Of a stretch of 64,000 nucleotides of DNA, positions 1 to 8,086 are shown piece after piece. Below the pieces are notes generated by a model that saw nothing but the letters and a program-made list of their open reading frames with translations, did no database searches and was not told where the DNA came from. The DNA comes from DASRHK01 sp963776465. GTDB lineage: Bacteria; Pseudomonadota; Gammaproteobacteria; Nevskiales; Nevskiaceae. A program made the translations under genes and the position numbers. The DNA lies in the NCBI GenBank assembly GCA_963776465.1, contig CAVZMV010000002.1:2666001-2730000 (forward strand), written 5' to 3'. The number at the start of each line of letters is the position of its first letter. Position 1 is the stretch's first letter.

Positions 1-585
1 CTCGACGTGATGATGCCGGACGAGGACGGGCTGTCGGCGCTGCGCTGGCTGCGCACGGTCTCCGACGTGCCGGTGATCATGCTGACGTCCGCGGCCGATA
101 CGCCCGATCGCGTGGTCGGCCTGGAGCTCGGCGCGGACGACTACGTGGCCAAGCCCTGCGACATGCGCGAGCTGCTGGCGCGCATCCGCTCGGTGTCGCG
201 CCGGCGAAACGCCCCCACCCATCCCTCCCCCGCACGCGGGGGAGGGCAAGGGAGGGGGCATTGGTTTGGTCGTTGGCAGCTCGATCGCACCCGCCGCCGC
301 CTGGTCGACGCCGACGGCTTGGGGCTGGAGCTGACCACGGCCGAGTTCGCGCTGCTGCAGGCGTTTGCCGATCATCCCAACGTGGTGCTGTCGCGCGAGC
401 GCCTGCTCGAGCTGTCGGGTACGGACCCCGGCGAGGTGTTCGACCGCGCCATCGACCTGCGCATCACCCGGCTGCGCAAGAAGATCGAGCCTGTGCCGGG
501 CGACCCGACCGTCATCAAGACGGTGCGCGGGCATGCCGGCGGCTACGAGTACGTCCCGTCGCCGCGACCCAGCTACGGGCGCTGA
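1..585 (+). CDS. OmpR-family response regulator (5'-truncated)
   Basis: The gene enters from outside the window and is read in frame from base 1. The visible part starts at the phosphoacceptor (LDVMMPDEDG; Asp is residue 2 of the fragment). It continues with the conserved Thr/Ser (MLTSAA) and Lys-Pro (VAKP, near residues 51-52) of a receiver domain, then a linker (about 70-88) and an OmpR/PhoB-type winged helix (about 89-190, ending HAGGYEYVPS). It should be a DNA-binding regulator phosphorylated by a sensor kinase, but the partner is not in view. The linker is encoded by a long GC hairpin that looks like an inserted repeat. Family is certain; the regulon is unknown. Confidence 0.93.
   Translation, partial: LDVMMPDEDGLSALRWLRTVSDVPVIMLTSAADTPDRVVGLELGADDYVAKPCDMRELLARIRSVSRRRNAPTHPSPARGGGQGRGHWFGRWQLDRTRRRLVDADGLGLELTTAEFALLQAFADHPNVVLSRERLLELSGTDPGEVFDRAIDLRITRLRKKIEPVPGDPTVIKTVRGHAGGYEYVPSPRPSYGR
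211..259. repeat. Long GC hairpin repeat inside the regulator's linker
   Basis: A perfect 11-bp inverted repeat (223-233 with 236-246, two-base loop) sits inside an imperfect longer stem whose outer arms are 211-216 and 254-259. It is read through in frame as a Pro/Gly-rich linker between the receiver and DNA-binding domains. Elements of this composition are normally intergenic in GC-rich proteobacteria, so it looks like a repeat that landed where a domain linker tolerated it. Confidence 0.7.
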
Positions 586-655
586 CCCCCGCGTTGTGAC
601 CAGATTTCAGGCCCCGGAAATCGGTGCGTGACAGTCCCCGCGTAGCTTGGACCCA

Positions 656-674
656 TCGAAAGCAGATCTTTCGA
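656..674. promoter_or_regulatory. 7-bp inverted repeat upstream of the pentapeptide gene
   Basis: TCGAAAG and CTTTCGA form perfect arms around a 5-base spacer, 26 bp before the ATG at 701. The position between the response-regulator stop and the next gene suits an operator or an mRNA leader structure. No regulator can be named from the sequence. Confidence 0.4.
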
Positions 675-700
675 AACGACCAGGATCCAGGAGACTTTCA

Positions 701-1045
701 ATGAACACCTTCAAGACCTTCACCGCTGCTACCGCCATCGCCCTCGCCACGCTGGCCGCAGCGCCGGCGCACGCCGGCATCACCTATAACGGCGTCACCC
801 TGCAGGGGACCGAGCTCAACGGCATCCAGTTCAACGGCGTGCAGTTCAACGGCATCCAGTTCAACGGCATCCAGTTCAACGGGCCGGTGATCCAGGGCAT
901 CAGCTTGAACGGCCCGATCCTGCAGGGCATCTCGCTTCAGGGGATCTCGATGCAGGGCACGGCGCTGCAGGGCACGCGCGAGACGGCCGTCGAGATGATC
1001 GCCGTCACGCTGCCCTCGGGCGAAACCGTGCAGCTGCGCCGCTAG
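701..1045 (+). CDS. Secreted pentapeptide-repeat protein
   Basis: A 114-residue protein with a clear Sec signal peptide (Lys near the start, an Ala/Leu core, cleavage after APAHA, about residue 25). Nearly the whole mature part is a run of about 13 five-residue units ending in NG or QG (such as IQFNG, VQFNG, ISLQG), followed by a short charged tail. The register resembles a right-handed quadrilateral pentapeptide helix, but the usual A(D/N)LXX consensus is not followed closely. ATG 701 is chosen because AGGAG lies just upstream and the signal peptide begins there. It stands directly before an ADYC-domain gene, and the two are probably one unit. Function unknown. Confidence 0.8.
   Translation: MNTFKTFTAATAIALATLAAAPAHAGITYNGVTLQGTELNGIQFNGVQFNGIQFNGIQFNGPVIQGISLNGPILQGISLQGISMQGTALQGTRETAVEMIAVTLPSGETVQLRR
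818..880 (+). repeat. 15-bp tandem repeat coding the NGIQF units
   Basis: Four consecutive near-identical 15-base units (AACGGCATCCAGTTC, one with GTG for ATC) make up the core of the pentapeptide gene. The near-identity at DNA level suggests recent unit duplication and possible copy-number variation between strains. It is protein-coding, not a CRISPR. Confidence 0.8.
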
Positions 1046-1062
1046 TCGACTTAAGCTTCGAG

Positions 1063-1090
1063 CGGCGCCGGGCAAACCCGGCGCCGTTTT
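1063..1090 (+). terminator. Hairpin with T-run between pentapeptide and ADYC genes
   Basis: A perfect 10-bp GC stem (1063-1072 with 1077-1086, loop CAAA) is followed by TTTT and then GGTTT. This is a good Rho-independent terminator shape. Because the next gene starts only 17 bp later on the same strand, it may act as a partial terminator that lowers expression of the second gene relative to the first. Confidence 0.65.
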
Positions 1091-1106
1091 GGTTTGTGGA
1101 GCCCCG

Positions 1107-1895
1107 ATGCGAACTTCGCTCATCTTCGTTGCCCTGTTCCTGCCGCTGATCGCGCAGGCCCAGGAGCCGGCGCTCGGCGTCGATGGCACGGCCTTGGTTC
1201 TGCGTTTGCCCAACGGCAAGACGCTCCGGGGCACGGAGCTCGAAGGGGCGACGCTGCACATGGCCTTGAATGGCCGGCAGGCGGTGGCGGTGAAGCTCGC
1301 TTCGATCAAGCCCGATCCCAAGGACGCGAGCATCCTGCGTCACGAGTTCCAGGTGCAGAACGACAAGGGCAAATGGCAGTCGTTCTGCGACGCCAATTAC
1401 TACGGCGAGACCTGGGGCATCCCCATCGCGCTGCCGGCGGGGCATCCGGGGCGCGAAGGCGAGGTCACGCTCACCTGCGCCTCGGGCGCGGTCGGCAAAT
1501 GCGTGCGCTTCGGCTACAAGCCGTGGGCCAAGGGTCCGCATGGCGAAGACCTGGCGCCTTATCACGCGGCCTGCGTGCACATGGTGCGGGCGGACTACTG
1601 CGGCGACAGCCAGCCCCACACCAAGGACGGCACCCAGATCGACATCTACGATCATCTGGGCATGCACGACGACGCCAAGGCCGATCCGGAATACGCGTTC
1701 GAAGCCGGGTGGGCGCCTGACGGCGCGGTCTGCGTGGCGCACACCCGCTGGAGCGACGTCGCCACCCTGGACTCGCTCCGCGCCGAGTGCCCGCGGCTGC
1801 CGCTCGGCGACGTCTGCACGGAAAAGGCAGCGCAGGCCAAGGGTGCGCTGGTCTTCAACCGGTCACGGCTGAAGCCGCGCCTCGGCGATCGATGA
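1107..1895 (+). CDS. Secreted ADYC-domain protein
   Basis: A 262-residue protein with a signal peptide cleaved after about residue 19 (LIAQAQ). The C-terminal half carries the family's name-giving motif in VRADYCGD, surrounded by several Cys (FCDANYYG, LTCASG, KCVRFGYKPW, AACVHM), which suggests disulfides outside the cytoplasm. An LRGTELEGATL stretch near residues 30-45 echoes the pentapeptide style of the preceding gene. ATG 1107 is preferred over an upstream codon because it begins the signal peptide. ADYC proteins have no established function. The repeated pairing theme suggests the two proteins act together in the periplasm or at the surface; that is inference. Confidence 0.75.
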   Translation: MRTSLIFVALFLPLIAQAQEPALGVDGTALVLRLPNGKTLRGTELEGATLHMALNGRQAVAVKLASIKPDPKDASILRHEFQVQNDKGKWQSFCDANYYGETWGIPIALPAGHPGREGEVTLTCASGAVGKCVRFGYKPWAKGPHGEDLAPYHAACVHMVRADYCGDSQPHTKDGTQIDIYDHLGMHDDAKADPEYAFEAGWAPDGAVCVAHTRWSDVATLDSLRAECPRLPLGDVCTEKAAQAKGALVFNRSRLKPRLGDR

Positions 1896-1957
1896 CCGAC
1901 GCGGAGCCCGTGCGGTAATCTTCGCGCGGTGAGTTCCGGGGCGATGGGGCAAAGGCT

Positions 1958-4900
1958 GTGAGCGACGGGCGTGGGGGCGACACGGGCAAGGTCAAGGGTC
2001 GCCGCTTCAGCGTGGTCGCCGGCATGCGTCGCATGCGCGTGTCGCAGAAGCTTCTCTGGTTCTGCGTCTCCTTCACGATCCCGACCGCCGTTCTCCTTTA
2101 CTACTACACGCAGAGCGTCGACGAGACCATCCGTTTCGCGCGCAAGGAGCAGTGCGGGCTGCGCTACAACCAGCCGTTGCGCGAGATGCTGCGGCTGGCG
2201 CAGGACCTGCCGCGCGGCCTCGCGGACGTCTCGGCCGGGATTCAGGCGCAACTGAGCCAGCTTGCAGTCGCAGAACGTGCGGACTGCGTCTCCGGCACGG
2301 CCCGCGACCAGCTCGATACGGCCGCCGGCCACGAGCGGCTGCAGGAATCCTGGCAGGCGTTGCGCGCCGCCGGCGATGACGCCGCTGCCACCGCTTTCAC
2401 CACGAGCCTGCTGTCGCTGTTCGCCCACGTGGGCGACACCTCGAACCTGATCCTGGACCCGGATCTGGACACCTATTACGTGATGGACCTGCTGCTGATC
2501 CGCTTCCCGGAAAGCCTGGCCCTGATCGCGCAGGCGACGCCGCAGAACGCGGTCGGCACAGCGGCAGGATTGCGCCGGCACCTGGCGACGGTCGAGCGCA
2601 ACGCGCACGTCGGGTTCGACAACAACGGCTACTACCCCGGCAGCCGCGGAACGCTGCGCTCGGCGCTGGATGCATCGTTGCAGCCCTACCTGCAGGGACT
2701 GCGCGGGCTGATCGACGCGCTCGAAGGCGGCGCGGACACCGATGCTGCGCGGCAGGCGGCGAGGGCGGCGCTGTTCCGGCTCTACGACGTGGCCGCGCAA
2801 TGGGAGGACCGTGCCCTGGAAGCGCGCGCAAGCGATCGTGCGCGCTGGAAGTACTTCACCATCGCGCTGATCTCGGCGCTGCTGCTCCTGTCGGGCACGT
2901 TCGCGCTGGTGATCGGCCGCGACACGGTGCAGCGGTTGATCGAGCTGGAGCGCGTGTCGGGCCGCATGGCCAAGGGCGAGCTCGACCAGACCGTGACGGT
3001 GCGCGGCCGCGACGAGGTGGCGATGCTCGCGCGCTCGTTCAACACCATGGCCGGCGAGCTCCGGCAGCTCTACAGCGGCATCGAGGCGCAGGTGCGCGCC
3101 CGCACCAGCGAGCTGGAGCAGCGCACGCGCCAGCTGGAGCTGATCCGCGCTGTGGCGGAGGCTGCCAACCAGGCGTCGACCCCGGCCGACGCCTTGCGCA
3201 TCGCGCTGGATCGGGTCTGCGCGCACATGTCTTGGCCGGTGGGACACGCCTGGCTGCTGGCCCCGAGCGGCGAGCTGCTGTCGGCTCGCATCTGGCACCT
3301 GGCGGAGCCGGCGGAGCGCTTCCGCAGCTTCCGCGCCGCCAGCGAAGGCGCGCGCTTTGCCCGCGGCGTCGGCCTGCCCGGACGCGTGCTGGCCAGCGGC
3401 GAGCCGCTGTGGGTTTCCGACGTGCTCTCGGAGCCCAACTTCCCGCGCGCGCAGGTTGCGGACGACATCGGCGTGCGCGCCGGCTTCGGCTTCCCGATCC
3501 TGGTCGCCAACGAAGTCGCGGGCGTGCTCGAGTTCTTCTCGACCGAGCCCATGGCGCCGGACACCGCGCTGCTGCAGGCGATGGCCAGCGTCGGCACGCA
3601 TCTCGGACGCGTGATCGAGCGCCAGCGCGCGGCGGCGGCCCTGGCAGAGCGCGAGACGCGCGCGACCGCGGCGGAGCGGCTGCTGCGCGACGTCACCGAC
3701 AACGTGCCGGTCGTCGTCTACCAGCGCCGGCTGGCGCCGGACGGCCACATCACTTATCCGTTCCTGAGCGCCGCGTTTGCGCGCATGCAGCCGCTGGTGA
3801 AGAAGGGCGACTACCAGGACGAGAACGAGCAGAACGAAGCGTTCGCGCCCGAGGATCGCCAGCGGATCAGTGAGGCGCACCGGCGCTCGGCCGAGACGCT
3901 CGAGCCGTACACGCTGGAAAACCGGATGAAGCTTGCCGACGGCAGGATGATCTGGGTCCGCAGCTCGGCGGTGCCGCGGCGCGAGCCGGACGGGTCCATC
4001 GTCTGGAATGGCTACTCGATGGACATCACCGAGCGCAAGGAGATGGAGCAGCGCGTCGCCGATGCCGAGCTGCGCATGCGCGACGTCATCGAGAACCTGC
4101 CCGGCGTCGTCTATCAGCTCACGGTCGCGCCCGACGGCAGCTCGCGCTACGACTACGTGAGCGCGCGCAACCTCGAGGTCTGGGGCATTACGCGCGAAGC
4201 GTCGCTGCAGGATCCGGGCGCCGCGCTGCGCCTGATCCTTCCCGAGGATGCCGACGGTGCGCGCAAGGAGCTGGAGCGCTCGCTGCGCAGCATGACGCCC
4301 ATGTCCACCGAGTTCCGCATCCGCCGGCCGGACGGCGAGGTGCGCTGGCTGCGCTCCAACGCAACGCCGCGCCCGGCCGGTGACGGCCGCGTCGTGCTCA
4401 ACGGCCACACGCTCGACATCACCGCGACCAAGGAGGCCGAGTCGCGCGTGGCGCTGGCCGAGCAGCGGCTGCGCGAGTTCACCGAAGGATTGCCGGGCCT
4501 CGTGTACCAGCTGGAGATCGTCTGGGGCAAGCCGATCCGCTACAACTACCTCACCGATCACACGATGCAGCTCTACGGCCTGCCGCGCGAGGAGGTGCTG
4601 AAGGATCCGGAGCGGCTCAACACGATGTTCGATCCGCGCGACATGCCGCGCATCTTCAAGCAGTTCCAGGAGTCGCTGCGCGGGCTGACGCCGATCTCCG
4701 CGGACTTCCGCGTGCGCCGCGCCGACACCGGCGAGACGCGCTGGCTGCGCACCTACTCGATCCCGCGGCGCACGGCGACCGGCGTGCTGATCAACGGCTT
4801 CACCATGGATGCCAGCGCCGAGAAGGAGGCCGAGGAGAAAGCCGCCGCGGCCGAGCGCCTGGTGCGCGAGGTCACCGACAGCATCCCGGGCATCGTCTAC

Positions 4901-7024
4901 CAGATGCGGCAGACGCCCAACGGCGAAGTGAAGTTCAACTTCATGAGCGGCGCGGTGGAGCGCCTGGCGGGCGTCTCGCAGAAGGCGGCGCAGGACGATT
5001 TCGGCGTGGTCATGGCGGCGATGTTCCCGGAGGACCGGCTGGCCGTCGCGCAGGCGATCCAGAGATCGGCGCAGACGCTGACGCCGACGCCGGTCGGCTG
5101 GCGCGTGCGCACGCCCGACGGCAGCGTGCGCTGGATGCACAGCTCGGCGGCGCTGCGCAAGGAGGAGGACGGCACGCTGATCTGGAACGGCTTCGCGGCC
5201 GACGTCACCCAGCTCAAGGAGTACGAGTCCGAGCTGGCCAAGGCCAAGGAGGCGGCCGAGGCGGCGAACCGCGCCAAGAGCGACTTCCTCGCCAACATGA
5301 GCCACGAGATCCGCACGCCGATGAACGCGATCATCGGCCTGTCGCAGCTGGCGCTGCAGACGCCGCTGGGGCTGCGCGAGCGCGACTACCTGGACAAGAT
5401 CCATCGCGCCGCGCGCTCGCTGCTCGGCATCATCAACGACATCCTGGATTTCTCGAAGATCGAAGCCGGCAAGCTCGCGATCGAGCACACGCCGTTCCGG
5501 CTCGGGGACGTGCTGGAGAACGTCGCCAGCCTGATGGGCATGAAGGCTGGCGAGAAGGGCGTGCGCTACAACAGCGTCATCGAGGAGGGAATGCCCGCCG
5601 CGCTCGTCGGCGATCCGCTGCGCCTGGGCCAGGTGCTGCTGAACCTCACCGGCAACGCCGTGAAGTTCACCGAGAAAGGCGAGGTCGGCGTGCGCGTCCG
5701 CCTGGAAGCCTACGAGGGCGAGGTCGCGCTGCTGCACTTCCAGGTGACGGACACCGGCATCGGCATCGCGCCGGAGCAGTCGACGCACCTGTTCGAGTCC
5801 TTCTACCAGGCCGACGCGTCGACCACGCGTCGCTACGGCGGCACCGGCCTTGGCCTGTCGATCAGCCGCCGCCTGGTCGAGGCCATGGGCGGCCGCATCT
5901 GGGCGGACAGCGAGCCCGGCAAGGGCAGCACGTTCCACTTCACGGCGAGGTTCGGCGTCGCCAGTGCCGCGCAGGTCGAAGCGCTGCCGGATCCGCAGGA
6001 GGCTTTACGGATCGACGGGGTGCGGCTGCTCGTGGTAGACGACAACGAGACCAACCAGGTCATCGCCCGCCGCATCCTGGAAGACGCGGGCGCGCAGGTG
6101 AGCGTGGCGCAGAACGGCCTGGAGGCGGTGACGTCCGTGCACGTGGACGACTTCGACGCGGTGCTGATGGACGTGCACATGCCGGTGATGGACGGCTACG
6201 AGGCCACACAGCGCATCCGCGCCAATCCGCGCTACGCCGAGCTGCCGATCATCGCGATGACGGCCAGCGCCACGGTGCGCGATCGCGAGCGCTGCAACGA
6301 GGCCGGCATGAACGCGCACGTCAGCAAGCCGATCGACGTCACCGAGCTGGTCGCCACGCTCAGGAAATTCGTGCGCGCGCCGAGCGTGTCGACCGCCGCG
6401 GCCGAGCTGGAGCCGCCACCCGAGCCGGTGCTGTGGAACCTGCCGGGGATCGACGTCGCCAGCGGCGTGCGGCGCCTGGGCGGTCGCGGCGCCGCGTTCC
6501 GCGACCTGCTGATCGTCTTCGCCCGCACGATGGGCGATCCGGTGCGCGAGCTCGCGGAGGCGATCCAGAGCGAGCGCTACGCGCATGCGGTGATGCTCGC
6601 GCATCGCATCCGTGGCGCGGCAGCGAACATTTCCGCCAAGCGCCTGGCTGCGGCCGCAGAGCAGATGGAAGACGCCCTGAAGGCCGGCACCGACCTGGCG
6701 CCGGTGCTGGCGCAGATGCAGCGGTGCTGGGACGAGGTCCAGGGTGGCTTGCAGAAACTGCCACCCGAGCCCGTCGACCGCACGGCGAGCGACCCGGGCG
6801 CGCTGGACGCCAGGCTGCGCGAGCTGGATCAGCTCCTGTCCAACGACGATGCGGACGCGGTCACTTCGCTTCGCGCGCTGCGCGGCAACTTTGCGTCGGG
6901 GAAGGGCGCTGCGCAGTTCTCGGACCTGGAGAATCGCGTGGCCAACTATGACTTCCGCGCGGCACGCAAGGCGCTCGACGCGCTGCGCAGCGAGCTCGGG
7001 CTGCCCGGGCAGGACGGCGCATGA
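1958..7024 (+). CDS. Hybrid sensor histidine kinase (HAMP-GAF-PAS x4-HisKA-HATPase-REC-HPt)
   Basis: A 1688-residue membrane kinase. TM1 about 31-50, periplasmic region to about 302, TM2 about 304-324, HAMP to about 375, GAF about 395-555. Four PAS domains begin near 574, 706, 838 and 968. The HisKA His is H1116 (NMSHEIRTPMN), the ATPase N box is LLNLTGNAVKF with DTGIGIAP near 1265, the receiver Asp is D1405 (LMDVHMPVMDG), and the HPt His is H1549 (AHRIRGAA). This gives a complete His-Asp-His phosphorelay in one chain. The start is GTG 1958; an ATG at 2024 is possible. The stop overlaps the next gene by ATGA, so the kinase and REC-HD-GYP gene are coupled, implying output through cyclic-di-GMP breakdown. 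The ligand is unknown. Confidence 0.95.
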   Translation: MSDGRGGDTGKVKGRRFSVVAGMRRMRVSQKLLWFCVSFTIPTAVLLYYYTQSVDETIRFARKEQCGLRYNQPLREMLRLAQDLPRGLADVSAGIQAQLSQLAVAERADCVSGTARDQLDTAAGHERLQESWQALRAAGDDAAATAFTTSLLSLFAHVGDTSNLILDPDLDTYYVMDLLLIRFPESLALIAQATPQNAVGTAAGLRRHLATVERNAHVGFDNNGYYPGSRGTLRSALDASLQPYLQGLRGLIDALEGGADTDAARQAARAALFRLYDVAAQWEDRALEARASDRARWKYFTIALISALLLLSGTFALVIGRDTVQRLIELERVSGRMAKGELDQTVTVRGRDEVAMLARSFNTMAGELRQLYSGIEAQVRARTSELEQRTRQLELIRAVAEAANQASTPADALRIALDRVCAHMSWPVGHAWLLAPSGELLSARIWHLAEPAERFRSFRAASEGARFARGVGLPGRVLASGEPLWVSDVLSEPNFPRAQVADDIGVRAGFGFPILVANEVAGVLEFFSTEPMAPDTALLQAMASVGTHLGRVIERQRAAAALAERETRATAAERLLRDVTDNVPVVVYQRRLAPDGHITYPFLSAAFARMQPLVKKGDYQDENEQNEAFAPEDRQRISEAHRRSAETLEPYTLENRMKLADGRMIWVRSSAVPRREPDGSIVWNGYSMDITERKEMEQRVADAELRMRDVIENLPGVVYQLTVAPDGSSRYDYVSARNLEVWGITREASLQDPGAALRLILPEDADGARKELERSLRSMTPMSTEFRIRRPDGEVRWLRSNATPRPAGDGRVVLNGHTLDITATKEAESRVALAEQRLREFTEGLPGLVYQLEIVWGKPIRYNYLTDHTMQLYGLPREEVLKDPERLNTMFDPRDMPRIFKQFQESLRGLTPISADFRVRRADTGETRWLRTYSIPRRTATGVLINGFTMDASAEKEAEEKAAAAERLVREVTDSIPGIVYQMRQTPNGEVKFNFMSGAVERLAGVSQKAAQDDFGVVMAAMFPEDRLAVAQAIQRSAQTLTPTPVGWRVRTPDGSVRWMHSSAALRKEEDGTLIWNGFAADVTQLKEYESELAKAKEAAEAANRAKSDFLANMSHEIRTPMNAIIGLSQLALQTPLGLRERDYLDKIHRAARSLLGIINDILDFSKIEAGKLAIEHTPFRLGDVLENVASLMGMKAGEKGVRYNSVIEEGMPAALVGDPLRLGQVLLNLTGNAVKFTEKGEVGVRVRLEAYEGEVALLHFQVTDTGIGIAPEQSTHLFESFYQADASTTRRYGGTGLGLSISRRLVEAMGGRIWADSEPGKGSTFHFTARFGVASAAQVEALPDPQEALRIDGVRLLVVDDNETNQVIARRILEDAGAQVSVAQNGLEAVTSVHVDDFDAVLMDVHMPVMDGYEATQRIRANPRYAELPIIAMTASATVRDRERCNEAGMNAHVSKPIDVTELVATLRKFVRAPSVSTAAAELEPPPEPVLWNLPGIDVASGVRRLGGRGAAFRDLLIVFARTMGDPVRELAEAIQSERYAHAVMLAHRIRGAAANISAKRLAAAAEQMEDALKAGTDLAPVLAQMQRCWDEVQGGLQKLPPEPVDRTASDPGALDARLRELDQLLSNDDADAVTSLRALRGNFASGKGAAQFSDLENRVANYDFRAARKALDALRSELGLPGQDGA

Positions 7025-8076
7025 GCGCCAAGCCGACGCTGCTGCTGGTGGACGACACGCCGGCCAACCTCGACCTGCTGCGCGAGATGCTGAGCGACGA
7101 TTACACGCTGCGCGTCGCGACCAGCGGCGAGATCGCGCTCAAGCTCGCGCTGCGCGAGCCGATCCCGAGCCTGATCCTGCTCGACGTCTCCATGCCCGGC
7201 ATCGACGGCTACGAAGTCTGCCGGCGCCTGAAGAGCGACCTGCACACGGCGCGCATCCCGGTGATCTTCGTCAGCGCCATGGACGAGGTCGAGGACGAGA
7301 CCAAGGGCTTCGACGCCGGCGGCGTGGACTACATCACCAAGCCGCTGTCGGCCGCCATCGTGCGGGCGCGTGTGCGCACGCAGCTGGAGCTGTTCAACCA
7401 GGAGCAGCATCTGACGCGCCTGGTGTTCCAGCGCACCAAGGAGCTGCGCGAGGCGCGGCGCAAGGTGGTGGCCCGTCTGGCCCGCGCCGTGCATTTCCGT
7501 CACCAGGACAACGGCGCGCACGTCATCCGGCTCTCGGCGTTCGCCAAGCAGCTGGCCCTGCTGATCGACGGCTCGGAGGATCACGCCGCCATCCTCGAGG
7601 CGGCCTCGGCGATGCACGACATCGGCAAGATCGGCATCCCCGACGCGATCCTGCTGAAAGCGGGTCCGCTGACCGAAGCCGAGTGGGTGGAGATCAAGAA
7701 GCATCCGGAGCTTGGCGCTTCCATCATCGGCCGCCACGGCGATCCCATGCTGGAGACTGCGCGGACCGTGGCGCTCTACCATCACGAGAAGTGGGATGGC
7801 ACCGGCTATCCCACCGGCAGCGCCGGCGAGAAGATCCCGCTGGCCGCGCGCATCGTCGCGGTCTGCGACGTGTTCGACGCCTTCATCTCGCCGCAGCCGT
7901 ACCGGCCGGCGCGCAACGTCGAGGACGCCGCCGCGTACATCCGCGGTCAGGCCGGCAAGCATTTCGATCCGGCGCTGGCCAAACGCTTCATCGAGGCGCT
8001 GCCCAAGTTCGTGGAGATCAGCCAGCGCCACCTGGACCTGATCCGCCGCGAATCGCTGCTGCGGGAACGCGAATAG
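7021..8076 (+). CDS. Response regulator with HD-GYP phosphodiesterase domain
   Basis: A 351-residue, RpfG-like two-domain protein. The receiver (about 5-120) has VDDTPAN and phosphoacceptor LILLDVSMPGIDG. The HD-GYP domain has the metal-binding HD in MHDIGKIGIPD, a following HHEKWDGTGYPTG, and the conserved QPYRPA region, so all hallmark residues for cyclic-di-GMP hydrolysis are present. It overlaps the hybrid kinase gene by ATGA and is its likely phosphorelay target. A short coiled stretch (QEQHLTRLVFQRTKELREARR) joins the two domains. Confidence 0.93.
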   Translation: MSAKPTLLLVDDTPANLDLLREMLSDDYTLRVATSGEIALKLALREPIPSLILLDVSMPGIDGYEVCRRLKSDLHTARIPVIFVSAMDEVEDETKGFDAGGVDYITKPLSAAIVRARVRTQLELFNQEQHLTRLVFQRTKELREARRKVVARLARAVHFRHQDNGAHVIRLSAFAKQLALLIDGSEDHAAILEAASAMHDIGKIGIPDAILLKAGPLTEAEWVEIKKHPELGASIIGRHGDPMLETARTVALYHHEKWDGTGYPTGSAGEKIPLAARIVAVCDVFDAFISPQPYRPARNVEDAAAYIRGQAGKHFDPALAKRFIEALPKFVEISQRHLDLIRRESLLRERE

Positions 8077-8086
8077 GGGAAGGGAA

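Noticed and set aside
818..880. Short regular repeats considered as a CRISPR array
   Set aside because: The 15-bp units have no spacers and are in-frame codons of a pentapeptide protein.
1652..5938. Open frame of about 1400 codons on the minus strand opposite the hybrid kinase
   Set aside because: It is the shadow of a GC-rich gene: long Arg/Ala/His/Gln-rich translation, no domains, while the plus strand encodes a full hybrid kinase.
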